In this document: positions 1 through 10,160 of the stretch, piece after piece | Position numbering within the stretch: the stretch's first letter is position 1 | Layout of the letters: every line of letters starts with the position of its first letter | Origin: Prosopocoilus inquinatus | Taxonomy: Eukaryota > Arthropoda > Insecta > Coleoptera > Lucanidae | NCBI GenBank assembly: GCA_036172665.1 | Contig: JAYKNF010000016.1 | Span: 248,001 to 312,000, forward strand | DNA: 64,000 bases | Direction of reading: 5' to 3' | Position numbers and translations under genes: made by a program | Notes under the pieces: model-generated | The model's database searches: none | Told to the model about the DNA's origin: nothing | The model's input: only the letters and a program-made list of their open reading frames with translations

Positions 1-500
1 GATTCTGATGTTCTTAAAGTTTTAGCTTTAATTTTTATATTTTTCATATCAATTTTTTTATCAGAATCATCAGAATTTGTTGCTGTAATGTTTCTGATTC
101 TAATTAAAAATTATTTGTCCATGTTCTTAAAGTTCTAGCTACGAAACAAATTATTTTTTAATCAGAATTAGAATCATCAGAGTTTGCTACTCTGTTTCTA
201 ATTAGTAATTTTCTGTCATTGTTCTTAAACTTTTTGCTTTGAATTAAAAAAAAATAATTTTTTTATCAGAGTTTGTTCTTGAAGTTCTTGCTTTGAATTA
301 AAAAAATATTTTTTTTTATCAGAGTTTGCTACTCTGATGATTCTGTTTTTAATTAATAATTTTCTGTCAGTGTTGTTAAAATTCTTCCCTTGAATTAAAA
401 AATGAATTTTTTTATCAGAGATTGCTACTGTGATGATTTTGTTTCTAATTAAAAATTTTCTGTCAATGTTCTTAAAGTTCTAGCTTTGAATTAAAAAAAT
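1..500. repeat. Degenerate AT-rich tandem repeat, about 100-bp unit
   Basis: A module containing TTTTTATCAGAG, TTTGCTACTCTGATGATTCTG, TTTCTAATTAAAAATT and TTCTTAAAGTTCT recurs about five times, near 50, 155, 250, 307 and 408. Spacing is about 100 bp with one shorter unit. The repeat runs into the left edge of the window, so its full size is unknown. It contains no coding potential and looks like a diverged minisatellite. Confidence 0.75.
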
Positions 501-2208
501 AATATCATCATTTATCACAATAATATTTATTTTGTAACTCATTTTATTATCAGGATAAATAACTAATAAGAAACTGTTCAGACACGTGCAGGCATCAATT
601 ATTAAATTATTCAAATAAAAATTTAAAAAATATTAAGTAATTACAAAAATACATCAAACATGATCACTGTTTAGTGTTTTATTGCCAATGACCCTTAAAA
701 CCATATTCTTCTTCTCCTTTAAATTTTATTCATTAAATTAATTCCAGCTACACACAAAAATTACACACTGTGCGCCGGCCAGAATCCAATAAAACCCATC
801 ATTAATGTATCAATTATATTAACTAAAACAGTCGTTAGTTATACACTGTTTTCCAAAAGTAATGGATAAATTCTATAAAATGGTTACGAAAACGGTTTAA
901 TAGAAATACACAGACAGGTTGATTTTTATTTCTAAAACTACATTTGAAAATTTAATTCTCAGCCTCAACCCCTAAAGCCCGCAATAGACGATCATAAATT
1001 GCATGGAATTTACATGTAATTTATGACAAAACCCTATTTTTCAACGTGTATAGCGAGCAAAAAGAATTACATGAATTTATACATGTAAAATTGACAACAA
1101 AGAGCAAGTTCTATTTCTCAAGGTTTCTGACGTGAAATTTTAGTAAATTCTAGTGACTTTGATTATTGCTGTTGGGTTGTTGACTCAGATGAATGAAGAA
1201 CGACTTCAGCTAGTTTATGTGCGTATATGTTTATAAATAATTTTTGCTTGAAGATAGTTTAATCATTGATAACCAAGTGCTCTCCGTTTGGATGATACCC
1301 TTGATAACATAATCCAACATTCCCAGCTATTCAAAGAAAATATCTTGAAGTTAGAAGCATTCATGAGTTACCATTTTAACCAACATTAACATTCTAAATT
1401 ACTATTTAGTGCAACATCTTTTATTAATATAATTGAAACGTGTATTGCGAATTACAATTCATGAATTTATACACACAAATTATTGGAACATATATTGCCG
1501 GCTTAAGAGCTAGCAAATCCAACTTTATCATTTTTAAAAATATTCAGAAAATTTTATTGAAATTAAAGAGCGTATTTTCGAGCAGGCAGTGTTACGGTTC
1601 TAGTAATAAATGATAAAAACAATTGCAAGTTGTTAAATATCAAATAGAATTTATTGACATTACAAAGTACAGTGTTTGTTACTTGTTTTAATGATTAGAC
1701 AACAAAAATGAGACATACTGAAGCCGTTAATTATTTATTTTTATTTATCAACTGATTTTAAAAAAGTTTTATTTATTGTATTCAGCATAAAAAATGCTGT
1801 TAAATGAGGAGGGGGGTACTTTGCTATTTGAATTGCTAAAGTTGAGGTTGTCATCGTTTAGGGAATTAGAGGGGGGGGGGGGAAATTTACATCTTCAAAT
1901 GATTATTTAAATATAAAAATTGATCTGTCTGAGCATTTTTAAGAAATATTTTTCTTAACCATTTTATAGAATTTATCCGTTACTTTCGAGGAACATTTTA
2001 TGTTAGTTTTGCATATTAATAATGAAAAGCTGGCGACGAAAGAATTTGGGGAAGGAAGGAACTGCAAAGTTTTGAAATGAATGATTATTACTTCTATCAT
2101 CAATAACTACTTTTTCGAAAGAGTGAAATTTGAACATTTTCCGAGGAATTGTCGTTGTGAAGCAAAGTATGATGTTTGTGATTACATTTCTTCCAAAACG
2201 ATTGATAT
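501..2208. other. AT-rich stretch without recognisable genes
   Basis: I see no supported reading frame or element boundary here. Two short motifs around ACATGAATTTATACATG recur near 1065 and 1455. A run of 12 G lies at 1871-1882, isolated in AT-rich DNA. The right edge is the ATAT target copy of the LTR element that starts at 2209. Confidence 0.5.
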
Positions 2209-2768
2209 TGTCACGATAAGGATTTAATTTTTAGCCTAAAATTAATAATTATAAAATGTAAAGGAGTCGCGACGAAATATTTCCGCGAGGAATAAAGTAG
2301 AACAATTAAGACAGCAATCTTGCGAAATCTTAGCTACAAGCGGTTCACGTTTCATAACAAAACACGCGCTATATGTGGGACAAATTAATACAACAGGTAA
2401 CGAAAGGAGAACACAGAAGATGTCATAACAGTCGAATAGACAGATTTTCGCCTATATAACGTACGGAAGAAGATGGGAAGGCAGTCGAACCCGACTCCGG
2501 TAGGCTTAGTGCCTACTGTAAGAAGGGCAGCCGCCCTCGCAGTCGAACCAGCCGTCGACTCAAGTAGGCCTAGTGCCAACTTCCCCAGGAGGACCTTCCT
2601 CACCAACGCCGTGCAACCGCCATCCGCATCAGGACGCTGCCGTTTCCAAGAAGGATCATCCTCACCGACGCCTTGCCGCCGCCACCCTCATCAGGACATC
2701 TCATCGCAATTGCTGCATCCCTCGAGACATGGTGGAGGCTCCTCGCTGTCGCAGCTAACCACGTGACA
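2209..2768 (+). repeat. 5' LTR (560 bp, internally deleted relative to the 3' LTR)
   Basis: It starts TGTCACG and ends GTGACA, and matches 4835-5747 closely over its first 400 bp. It lacks two blocks of the 3' LTR: extra 60-bp GC-rich repeat units, and about 250 bp between the CCTCGAGA and CATGGTGGAGG motifs. The LTR end plus the following TGGTGGAGG is repeated just downstream (about 2762-2803), so the exact LTR/primer-site boundary is blurred. Confidence 0.8.
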
Positions 2769-3631
2769 TGGTGGAGGCGCTAACCACGTGACATGGTGGA
2801 GGCGCCTAAAGTCCCAAAATAATACGTCGTGACGATAAGAAGGGGATGCCAGGTCCATACCAAACAAGATCAAACGCAGCAAAGGAATCACCGTTTCATC
2901 CACCGCATCGCAGCACAGAATTTGGAATCGAAGAAGGAACTGTTTTTACTCCGAGAAAAGCGTTATCAATATCACTCCCACACACGGAAAAAGAAACAAA
3001 GTACGAGGTAACAGACAAATTTTAGGAATTCTTACCGTAGCGGATAGTAGGCACATGGAAGCTATCCAGGAAACAACAGGAGATAAAAAAGGGCCAGAAT
3101 AAATTAGAAACGAAACCACCGAGCGAGAAAATGGCCAACAGAACAAATTCAGAAGCGTTCAACGAACATTTTGTAAGAAGTTGCATGGAGAGACGAAACG
3201 TGTACAAGAAAGAAAACGAACAGCCTAGGTATGAAAATAATATTTATAATAATCAAGGAAATAAGAATTAGGAGCGGTGAAATAACGAGAGTCCAGGGAA
3301 ATGATGAAATGGGCGAGTTCAAAACAGCAAAATTAGAGATAGGCAGTATAATTACGTAAATAGATGTAACTACCAATTTTAGAAGAAGAAGAAACTAAAT
3401 AATGATCCTATGTAACATAATCTTATATGTAATACTAAGTTAAGGAAATAAGCATCAACCAAGGGAGAATGGAAACCTTCGAAGCCAGTTTTCAGCATGC
3501 GGGAAAGAAAATACAATGGATAGAAGAATGGAGCAAAGAGAGAAGGAAAATTTGAAGTAATGACGGAGAAGATTAGAGACGTTTGATTTTTTTATTGTGG
3601 TAATGCCACACAGCAACAGTTGGACGAGTAA
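2769..3631 (+). other. 5' internal leader of the LTR element
   Basis: It begins with TGGTGGAGGCGC directly after the LTR, in the position of a tRNA primer-binding site; I do not recognise the primer tRNA. The rest is purine-rich and has only short open frames with no domain I recognise. Confidence 0.45.
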
Positions 3632-4102
3632 ATGGCGAAAGATGATGACATCCGAAGGAATATCAAGAAATTGACGTGCGGACTACAGGCAGAATTACAG
3701 GAATTTGGAACCAATTCAAAAACAAGTTTGCAAGAAGTAAGGCAGTTGAAGACACAGATAGGAACATGGAAAATTCCAACATTAAGCTATCTAACACCAC
3801 ACATCACAAACAAACATTCATATCTTAGGTAGCTCGATGAAGCACTCGGATATCCTGTCCAGAGAAGAAGAAGATTTCGACAAGATTCCCTTGTCCCGGC
3901 CTAAAGGAATAGAAAGTGCACTCATCTTCCTGGCCATTTGGACAACGCTGAAATTTTTTGTGTTGAAGCCGACTTCTTGGATACAACCTGTATACACAAA
4001 CCTGTCCGGATGTATCAATTCAAACTGGAGCCTCAGGATCATCACAACGAGTAAATCAGCACATGAAGAATTTAAATATGTGAGTTATGCTAAGAATTGA
4101 GC
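3632..4102 (+). pseudogene. Unrecognised internal ORF remnant of the LTR element
   Basis: Two short consecutive frames (3632-3832, 66 codons, and 3837-4100, 87 codons) occupy the middle of the element. The first is lysine- and glutamine-rich with a helical, possibly coiled-coil character. The second runs in a different frame, so any single ancestral gene is frameshifted. The position upstream of the membrane-anchor frame fits a decayed gag or env segment, but I recognise no motif. Confidence 0.3.
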
Positions 4103-4164
4103 ATTATGTTATTTAAAGAATTGCTACAGCATTTACGGCAACGCCAGTCCACTGTTTTTAAGAG

Positions 4165-4413
4165 ATGCACGAAGTAGTAGTATATGTCGCTACAATTGCA
4201 TTTGTTATTATTATGATTGCTTTAAATATAATGTTGTTAAAGAGATTACTAGGTAGAAAAAGAAGAGAAGAAACTCGAAGAAACAGGACCGGGCCATCCT
4301 GTGAAAGAAAAGGAGACGCATTAAATGGACCAAACCATAAGCTGCATCAAGGAAAAGACCTTCTGGATCGTGCCAAGTCCTCCTTGAGCCACAAGGTTGG
4401 GAAACTCCATTAG
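4165..4413 (+). CDS. Small protein with one membrane span and basic tail; possible env C-terminal remnant
   Basis: The 82-residue frame starts with a hydrophobic segment at residues 4-28, followed immediately by KRLLGRKRREETRRNR, a strongly basic stop-transfer-like tail, then a polar region. It lies in the last third of the LTR element, upstream of the 3' LTR, which is where env sits in envelope-bearing insect LTR elements. No surface domain, furin site or fusion peptide is visible. An env cytoplasmic-tail remnant is one reading; a chance frame is the alternative. Confidence 0.35.
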   Translation: MHEVVVYVATIAFVIIMIALNIMLLKRLLGRKRREETRRNRTGPSCERKGDALNGPNHKLHQGKDLLDRAKSSLSHKVGKLH

Positions 4414-4819
4414 ACGCTCCGAAGAAAGAAGCAATCAACATTAGAATGAGTATACGAAGATATAGAAGATATAGATATAGAAGAAAATGTGCCGTCAGAA
4501 AACCAAAACGAACATGCTCCCTGCCAAGTCAATTGTCATCCCAAATCCTGACTGAAATAGGAAACGGAGGTGAAGAAATTACCAAGGTATCATTAAATGA
4601 CTTATGCTTACGTTTTATTTCAACAGAACATTGAAAAAATTAAATGTCAAGGTGGTAAATACTATGTAATATAAGAAGTACGCGCCGCGAACTATAAAAC
4701 TTTAGCAAACTCAACGGTTTTCTTTTTCAAGTGCAACGCGCGGGAATTGTTTCGTGACCTTACGCAACAGACAGTTTTCCGCGTGACGCGAGTTCTTCTT
4801 GTGCGGGGACGCACAAGCT

Positions 4820-4834
4820 TAAAGGGGAGGGAAA
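4820..4834 (+). promoter_or_regulatory. Polypurine tract before the 3' LTR
   Basis: AAAGGGGAGGGAAA lies immediately upstream of TGTCAC at 4835. This is the plus-strand priming site expected next to a 3' LTR, and it fixes the orientation of the element as plus. Confidence 0.8.
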
Positions 4835-5747
4835 TGTCACGATAAGGATTTAATTTTTAGCCTAAAATTAATAATTATAAAATGTAAAGGAGTCGCGACG
4901 AAATATTTTCGCGAGGAATAAAGTAGAACAATTAAGACAGCAATCTTGCGAAATCTTAGCTACAAGCGGTTCACGTTTCATAACAAAACACGCGCTATAT
5001 GTGGGACAAATTAATACAACAGGTAACGAAAGGAGAACACAGAAGATGTCATAACAGTCGAATAGACAGATTTTCGCCTATATAACGTACGGAAGAAGAT
5101 GGGAAGGCAGTCGAACCCGACTCCGGTAGGCTTAGTGCCTACTGTAAGAAGGGCAGCCGCCCTCGCAGTCGAACCAGCCGTCGACTCAAGGAGGCCTAGT
5201 GCCAACTTCCCCAGGAGGACCTTCCTCACCAACGCCGTGCAACCGCCACCCGCATCAGGACGCTGCCGTTCCCAAGAAGGATCATCATCACCGACGCCTT
5301 GTTGCCGCCACCCTCATCAGGACGCTGCCCGTTCCACGGAGGCATCCTCACCGACGCCTTGCCGCCGCCACCCTCATCAGGACGCTGCCCGTTCCACGGA
5401 GGCATCCTCACCGACGCCGTGCTCATCAGGACATCTCATCGCAATTGTTGCAGCCCTCGAGATTGCCCTGGATCCGGTTAGTCGAATCGTCGGGTCTCTT
5501 CAACCCCAGCACGGAGGGATTCCTCATCCTCGCTGTCGCAGCCGACCCGTCGCGATTTCCGATAATTACGAAAAGGCACCCCCGCACATTTAAAGATCGT
5601 CCGCCGATAGATAAAAATATTCATTTAATAAAGGTATACATTGTTTTGGTAACTGTGTTTTCAAGCTCTACCACTGAGAACCCGCTACCTACCCCTAACC
5701 ACGTGACATGGTGGAGGCTCCTCGCTGTCGCAGCTAACCACGTGACA
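4835..5747 (+). repeat. 3' LTR (913 bp)
   Basis: It starts TGTCACGATAAGG and ends CACGTGACA, followed by the target copy ATAT. It is GC-rich in its middle third. It contains the 60-bp repeat block at 5291-5430 and a block at about 5455-5700 that is missing from the 5' LTR. The terminal motif AACCACGTGACA occurs twice (ending near 5707 and 5747), with TGGTGGAGGCTCC in between, so an LTR-end plus primer-site segment has been duplicated. Confidence 0.85.
5228..5430 (+). repeat. 60-bp GC-rich tandem repeat inside the 3' LTR
   Basis: CCGACGCC recurs at 5291, 5351 and 5411, exactly 60 bp apart, with a more diverged unit from 5228. Each unit carries CACCCTCATCAGGACGCTGCC. Because 60 is divisible by three, the repeat stays open and produces long spurious frames on both strands. 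The 5' LTR has fewer units. Confidence 0.9.
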
Positions 5748-5751
5748 ATAT

Positions 5752-6957
5752 GCAAGTATTTGTTTCATGATTATTTCTTATGCAATTTATACATAATTTA
5801 AGAGCCTTTTTGACTTTTCAAATCTAATGTTTGGAGGAGTTAATTTTAGATCACTGCAATTAGTTACCCAGTGTTCAACTTTTAATAGATTACAAATAAT
5901 TCGGTAAGTACAAACAAATGATCTACCATGTTACGTCTCAAAACGTGGCAACGATGCCAATCATAGAGACATCTTTAGCCCGTGTTCCTAACATTTCCCT
6001 TTTCCGCTTTGAAATCCTTAGGTTAGTGATAATCCCGTTTTGTTTTGTCCTTAGTTTTGGGTTACTCACCGCTTCACGGTAATGTTTCCTTTTTTGTGGG
6101 GATTTGTCGGATGTGTGCTGTCCGTTGGCTGCGGGCTGGATGCCGATTGGCCCTGTCGGTCACTAGCATTTCAGTTTTTTCTCATTTTTACTTCATTCCT
6201 ACATCTTCGCCTAATCTTGGCACTCTTCTGACTCAGGCGGGTAAGACGTCATGGGTGGTGTCTCCTGCGGTTTGACCCACCGTGGAAGCTTGGCATCATA
6301 CCATGACGTACGTAACTCCTGTAGTCAGTCATACCGTTAACTGTCCTTTTAGTGTCCCACCTATTTAACGTTCTTCTTTTGTTGCTGGGGATTGACAGTG
6401 GTGTGTCGACGTCTGTCAGTGGTCCGGATGTTGCTTGTCCTTCAAGTGTTCACTTTTATTTTTTTTATATGTTTTCATTATTCCTAGGCCGGCTAACTGC
6501 CGAAGGACCTTTGGTGAAAATTATTTTGTGTTTTGCTTTCATCGATGTTTCCGACTTCGTTCACCGAACCCGTGAAACCGGTTTTGATTCTTCTCTTCAT
6601 GTTTCCTCTTTTGTAATCTACTTTTCTTTTCTCTTCCCTGGTCTGATTGATCAACTCGACCTTGTTGACAGAAAGATGTTTATTCGCGACTTTATGAAGA
6701 TTGTGGGCGTGTCAAGGGTGCTGAATCTCGTGAAGGCACTTCTGGCTCTCTCTGTAGGTCTTGCAAAGTAAAACAACTGACTAACACCCTGGGTTGTAGT
6801 AGGTGTGTTCCGACTGGGTTTCTCTTTCTTCGTTCTCTTCTACTTGTCGTCATTGGTATTGGTGCACCCACCAAATTTTCGTTTAGCCACGTCATCTTGC
6901 GGAAAGGTTCTGAAATTTTTCCTTTCATGAAAAATTTCCTCTCTGGTTAAGGGGGGT
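5752..6957 (+). other. Less AT-rich stretch, possible 3' internal part of an LTR element
   Basis: It contains a 139-codon frame at 6352-6771 (hydrophobic, leucine- and phenylalanine-rich) that I do not recognise. CTCAAAACGTGGCAACGATGC near 5936 echoes the palindrome at 6976-7017. The stretch ends in TTAAGGGGGGT, a possible polypurine tract before the LTR-like segment at 6958. Confidence 0.35.
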
Positions 6958-8085
6958 TGTTAGACGTAACAACCCCATCGTTGCTGCGTTTTGAGACGTC
7001 AAAACGCAGCAACGATGCTTTTCCCTAGAGTTTCGAGTTCATCTGGCAACACTGTTGCCGTTGCTTCTCCGCATTTCCTGACCAAATATGGTCACGAGTA
7101 ATTTCATTGGTTATCGAGGCAGTAAAGCCGTATTTGACCTTTTAAACTGATTGGCTAGTATTTTTAGCTCGCCGATGCCTTCCGTTTATGCCTGTTTCAC
7201 TTGTTGGCTTGCTTTCGCCGACTAAAGGTGTTTTGTTTGTGCTGTGAATATAACTTTGCTTTTGCTGGAAGTTAGCAGAAAAGCTTATGTACGGTTGTAC
7301 CGGAATCTTCTCTCACACCATCAGCGAGTTTTGGGGTATTTTAAAGCCTCATCCGAAGCCTGAGCTGTTTGTAAACTCAGGTAAATTTAGGAATCGCATT
7401 TAGTCATTATGGACGCTAACGGCTTTCTTTCTTTTTTTTCAGGCTTTTACTTTTACTTTTATTTTTATTCTTATTTTTACTTTCACCGTTTACGTTTACC
7501 TTCGATTTCATTCTACTTGCGACTTTTGGAGTCACTTTCACACTGAGTTGCAATTGCAGCTGCAGATTCAATACCGTTTCCTCCATAGGAATCAAGGTTT
7601 CAACCGAGACGGATTCCCCATCTCCTGGGCTGACGTCGAAACTCTTCCGGCCACAAATCATTGTCACCAGGTGTCACTGCCCCACAGACTTCACCTTCGG
7701 GGGAATAAACTGGACATAACCTGACAAATTTGACGTTCGATTTCGTGAGTTAACCTTGTTTTCAAATTTTACTTAACGATTTTAATATCGCGTTTCGATG
7801 ATTGCATGCGAATTTCGGCTGAATCCGTAGTTTACCTTGTACGTGTAGCTTAAAGTAGCAGTAACTATAACGTAAGTGTTATTGTTTACGATTTGTGTAT
7901 TTATTAACTTTTGTTGTAGATTAATAAAGGCCGAATTTTGTGTATTTATGTGTATCGTTCGTTCTCTACCTTCGTTTACAAGTGAGATACGTTTGGCCTC
8001 GAGTTTTGTGTGGAACCTTCTGCAAACATCGAGTCGGTCCGGGGACGCTGTGCTTTTACGCGATCAGCTTGGGTTTAGTTCGTAC
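6958..8085 (+). repeat. Candidate LTR of a second LTR element
   Basis: The segment starts TGTTAGACG after a G-rich purine tract and is followed at 8086 by TGGCGCCCGAA, the standard start of a tRNA-Lys primer-binding site. AATAAA lies at about 7921. No second LTR copy is present, the 3' edge lacks the usual CA, and no TSD can be tested. The case therefore rests on the flanking purine tract and primer site. A pyrimidine-rich microsatellite lies at about 7425-7490. Confidence 0.35.
6976..7017. repeat. 42-bp near-perfect palindrome
   Basis: CATCGTTGCTGCGTTTT is mirrored by AAAACGCAGCAACGATG around a GAGACGTC centre. It would form a strong hairpin in DNA or RNA at the start of the LTR-like segment. 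A related single arm occurs near 5936. Confidence 0.9.
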
Positions 8086-8096
8086 TGGCGCCCGAA
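8086..8096 (+). promoter_or_regulatory. Primer-binding-site-like sequence (tRNA-Lys type)
   Basis: TGGCGCCCGAA is identical to the first 11 nt of the primer site complementary to the tRNA-Lys 3' end that many LTR elements use. What follows (about 8100-8230) is noncoding and soon runs into unrelated sequence. An 11-nt match could be coincidental. Confidence 0.4.
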
Positions 8097-8556
8097 TACT
8101 TTACCATAAAAATATAACCCACCCCCATTCAGGGGAAAAAGCTGGTGAGAAACCCAGCACAGACTTGTCACCAGGTTCAGCTAACATTAGAGGCTATTCG
8201 CTTTGCAGTAAATTCGGTGACAACCATTAGTATTTGATTTAGGAGAAACAGATAAAGACTTATAAAGTTTTTTTGCTGGATCTTTGCAGATCTTGATCCA
8301 AGTAAAGAATCAGCACCTTCATTTATCATTGTCTGACACATATGATAAAACAATAAAAGAATCCAAAAGTTTGTGATTTTGAGTTACTACATACGTCTAC
8401 TCTCCTGCGTATAAAATGAAAACAGATAAAAAACATAATTTATATTACGATAATCCTTATTAAGTCACGACCAAAGACTTAGTTAGGAAGTAAGTTGAAA
8501 ATCTAACGGGATATGGTCACTGGACGATTAGTAAAAGGCAACTCCTTTGTTTAAGG

Positions 8557-8595
8557 CCTCAATATTTCGTTGTATTTAACAACTTCATCAGGAGG
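8557..8595 (-). ncRNA. Minimal hammerhead ribozyme of Penelope family A (left arm)
   Basis: Read on the minus strand: stem I CCTC, core CTGATGA, stem II GTTGT/ACAAC with loop TAAAT, core GAAA, then TATT and GAGG closing stem I. All conserved core bases are present. Stem III is only the self-complementary AUAU with no loop, so activity would need a dimer. Very short stem III is the known form of Penelope-associated hammerheads. Confidence 0.8.
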
Positions 8596-8908
8596 TTTAC
8601 TATAAAGTTAACAAGAGGTTAAATAATCCAAATCTTAAGGTTACACTACTTACAACTAGAGATGGATGAATTGGTCAACAAATACAATCATTGAAGCCAC
8701 AATTGGGCTGTGATTACATGTTAAAATTACAAGAAAAATAAAAACGTCGTACTACGTTACTTAAGTCAGATATGTGCAAAAGAACAATGGCGGAATTGGC
8801 GGTAATTGTCAAAGCATCAAGTAACCAACTGAACAACTTAAGAAAACTAATTACCCTAAGTAATGAAATGAGGGAAGTTCATAAAAAAAAAATTAACTGA
8901 ATTGAAAA

Positions 8909-9337
8909 CTATTTTGATGAATTTTTTTTATTTTTAACGAACCTAAGAATATGAGCATAAATGTTGCTGATGTTGTCAATATCCGACCTGAAATTGACAG
9001 AATGTTCATTCTTTTGAATATGAATCATTTCTAAGAAAAGTCTGTTCTTTAGATTTTTTTCAAGGGTTAAAATGCTAGTATTGTCAAAATCAAATCGGTG
9101 ATCACTTTCCACAGCATGAGATGCCAAGGCACAAGCTACCTTCCCTGTTCTAATGTCGCTTTTATGTTGGGAAATGCGATTTTTTAACCATTGTCCCGTT
9201 TGTCCAATGTATTCTTTTTCGCAATCAGTACATGGTATTGAGTAAACTAGACCGCTGTTAAACAAAAAACGTGTCTTGTCCTTTGTTTTAGTGAAAACAC
9301 TATTGATAGTATGATTATTATATTGTACAATGTTCAA
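8909..9337 (-). pseudogene. Penelope-like GIY-YIG endonuclease domain
   Basis: The 142-residue frame contains SGLVYSIPCTDCEKEYIGQT, combining a GIY-like GLVY, the paired cysteines and YIG with the following Q-T-G and basic helix, then the H-rich segment SHAVESDHRFDF. These are the signatures of the Penelope C-terminal nicking endonuclease with its zinc-binding CCHH. The length covers the whole domain. It is separated from the upstream RT frame by stops and a frame change, so the element is inactive. Confidence 0.85.
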
Positions 9338-9350
9338 AAATTAAAAATCT

Positions 9351-9884
9351 TTAAAAATATTGATGACTATTACTTAGGGAGTTAATGTGTATTAATTTTA
9401 TGAATTTCCTATCATTATTGTTATCATCCAGATGACATGGCAATTTGGTGTTTTGGTAAATTAATCTGTAAGTTAATGCTTTGGGGAAACCATTATTAGT
9501 GAAAAGTTTGAATAGTTTATCTAAATTTTCTTTCAGAAAGACCGGATGACTAATATGAGTAACTCTGTTTTTCATTGAAATAATTACATTCATTTTTTGT
9601 TTCATTGTATGGCTAGAATGAAAATTAATATATCTGCCAGAGGCTGTTAGTTTTTGATACCAGTTTAGTCGTATACTCTGATCTTCCATTCTAATTACTT
9701 GTGTGTCAAGAAAAGGTACACTGTTATTTTTCTCTTCTTCAATAGAAAATTGATAATTAATTAATTTTTTTTTATGAACTTCCCTCATTTCGTTACTTAG
9801 GGTAATTAGTTTTCTTAAGTTGTTCAGTTGGTTACTTGATGCTTTGACAATTACCGCCAATTCCGCCATTGTTCTTTTGCACAT
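9351..9884 (-). pseudogene. Penelope-like reverse transcriptase, C-terminal part
   Basis: From about residue 45 the frame has NNSVPFLDTQV, RLNWYQKLTASGRYINF and HSSHTMKQK, the post-catalytic part of Penelope RT. The YxDD-bearing palm is absent. The first 40 or so residues are encoded by the inverted arm, which has the same frame at 8771-8900 on the plus strand, so the ORF start is a chimera of arm and element. The break falls exactly at the arm edge (9761). Confidence 0.8.
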
Positions 9885-10060
9885 ATCTGACTTAAGTAAC
9901 GTAGTACGACGTTTTTATTTTTCTTGTAATTTTAACATGTAATCACAGCCCAATTGTGGCTTCAATGATTGTATTTGTTGACCAATTCATCCATCTCTAG
10001 TTGTAAGTAGTGTAACCTTAAGATTTGGATTATTTAACCTCTTGTTAACTTTATAGTAAA

Positions 10061-10099
10061 CCTCCTGATGAAGTTGTTAAATACAACGAAATATTGAGG
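10061..10099 (+). ncRNA. Minimal hammerhead ribozyme of Penelope family A (right arm)
   Basis: This is an exact inverted copy of the left-arm motif: CCTC at 10061-10064, CTGATGA at 10065-10071, stem II, GAAA at 10088-10091, TATT and GAGG ending at 10099. It is antisense to the Penelope coding strand because the right arm is inverted. Confidence 0.8.
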
Positions 10100-10160
10100 C
10101 CTTAAACAAAGGAGTTGCCTTTTACTAATCGTCCAGTGACCATATCCCGTTAGATTTTCA

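Larger units (their letters stand above)
2209..5747 (+). mobile_element. LTR retrotransposon without pol, flanked by 4-bp TSD ATAT
   Basis: Two long direct repeats begin TGTCACGATAAGG (2209 and 4835) and end CACGTGACA (2768 and 5747). The 4 bp ATAT precedes the first (2205-2208) and follows the second (5748-5751), which is a target-site duplication. A purine tract precedes the second LTR. The internal region is only about 2.07 kb and shows no protease, reverse transcriptase or integrase, so the copy is non-autonomous or deeply deleted. It holds short reading frames, one with a membrane span. A 4-bp duplication fits Ty3/gypsy-type integrases, but the superfamily cannot be assigned without pol. 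Confidence 0.85.
8497..10160 (-). mobile_element. Penelope-like element, family A, between 400-bp inverted arms
   Basis: Arms at 8497-8896 and 9761-10160 are near-identical in inverted orientation. Between them, on the minus strand, lies the C-terminal part of a Penelope polyprotein: the end of the RT domain, then a GIY-YIG endonuclease. The catalytic half of the RT is missing. Each arm carries a hammerhead core. In the left (3') arm the ribozyme is on the coding strand, as expected of a Penelope pseudo-LTR; the right arm is the inverted copy. Inverted terminal segments are common in Penelope copies. I see no clear TSD. Confidence 0.8.

Noticed and set aside
1..500. CRISPR-like array
   Set aside because: The unit is about 100 bp, diverged, AT-rich and without regular spacers, in a eukaryotic genome.
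3606..4634. A complete retroviral env gene in the first LTR element
   Set aside because: Only a membrane span with a basic tail is visible; there is no surface subunit, cleavage site or fusion peptide.
5099..5801. Long overlapping open frames of 164 and 200 codons, Pro/His/Arg-rich
   Set aside because: They fall in the 3' LTR and result from the GC-rich 60-bp repeat; both strands and several frames are open at once.
7416..7667. Lys/Asn-rich minus-strand frame
   Set aside because: The low-complexity tail comes from a TTTTAC/TTTTAT pyrimidine microsatellite; no domain.
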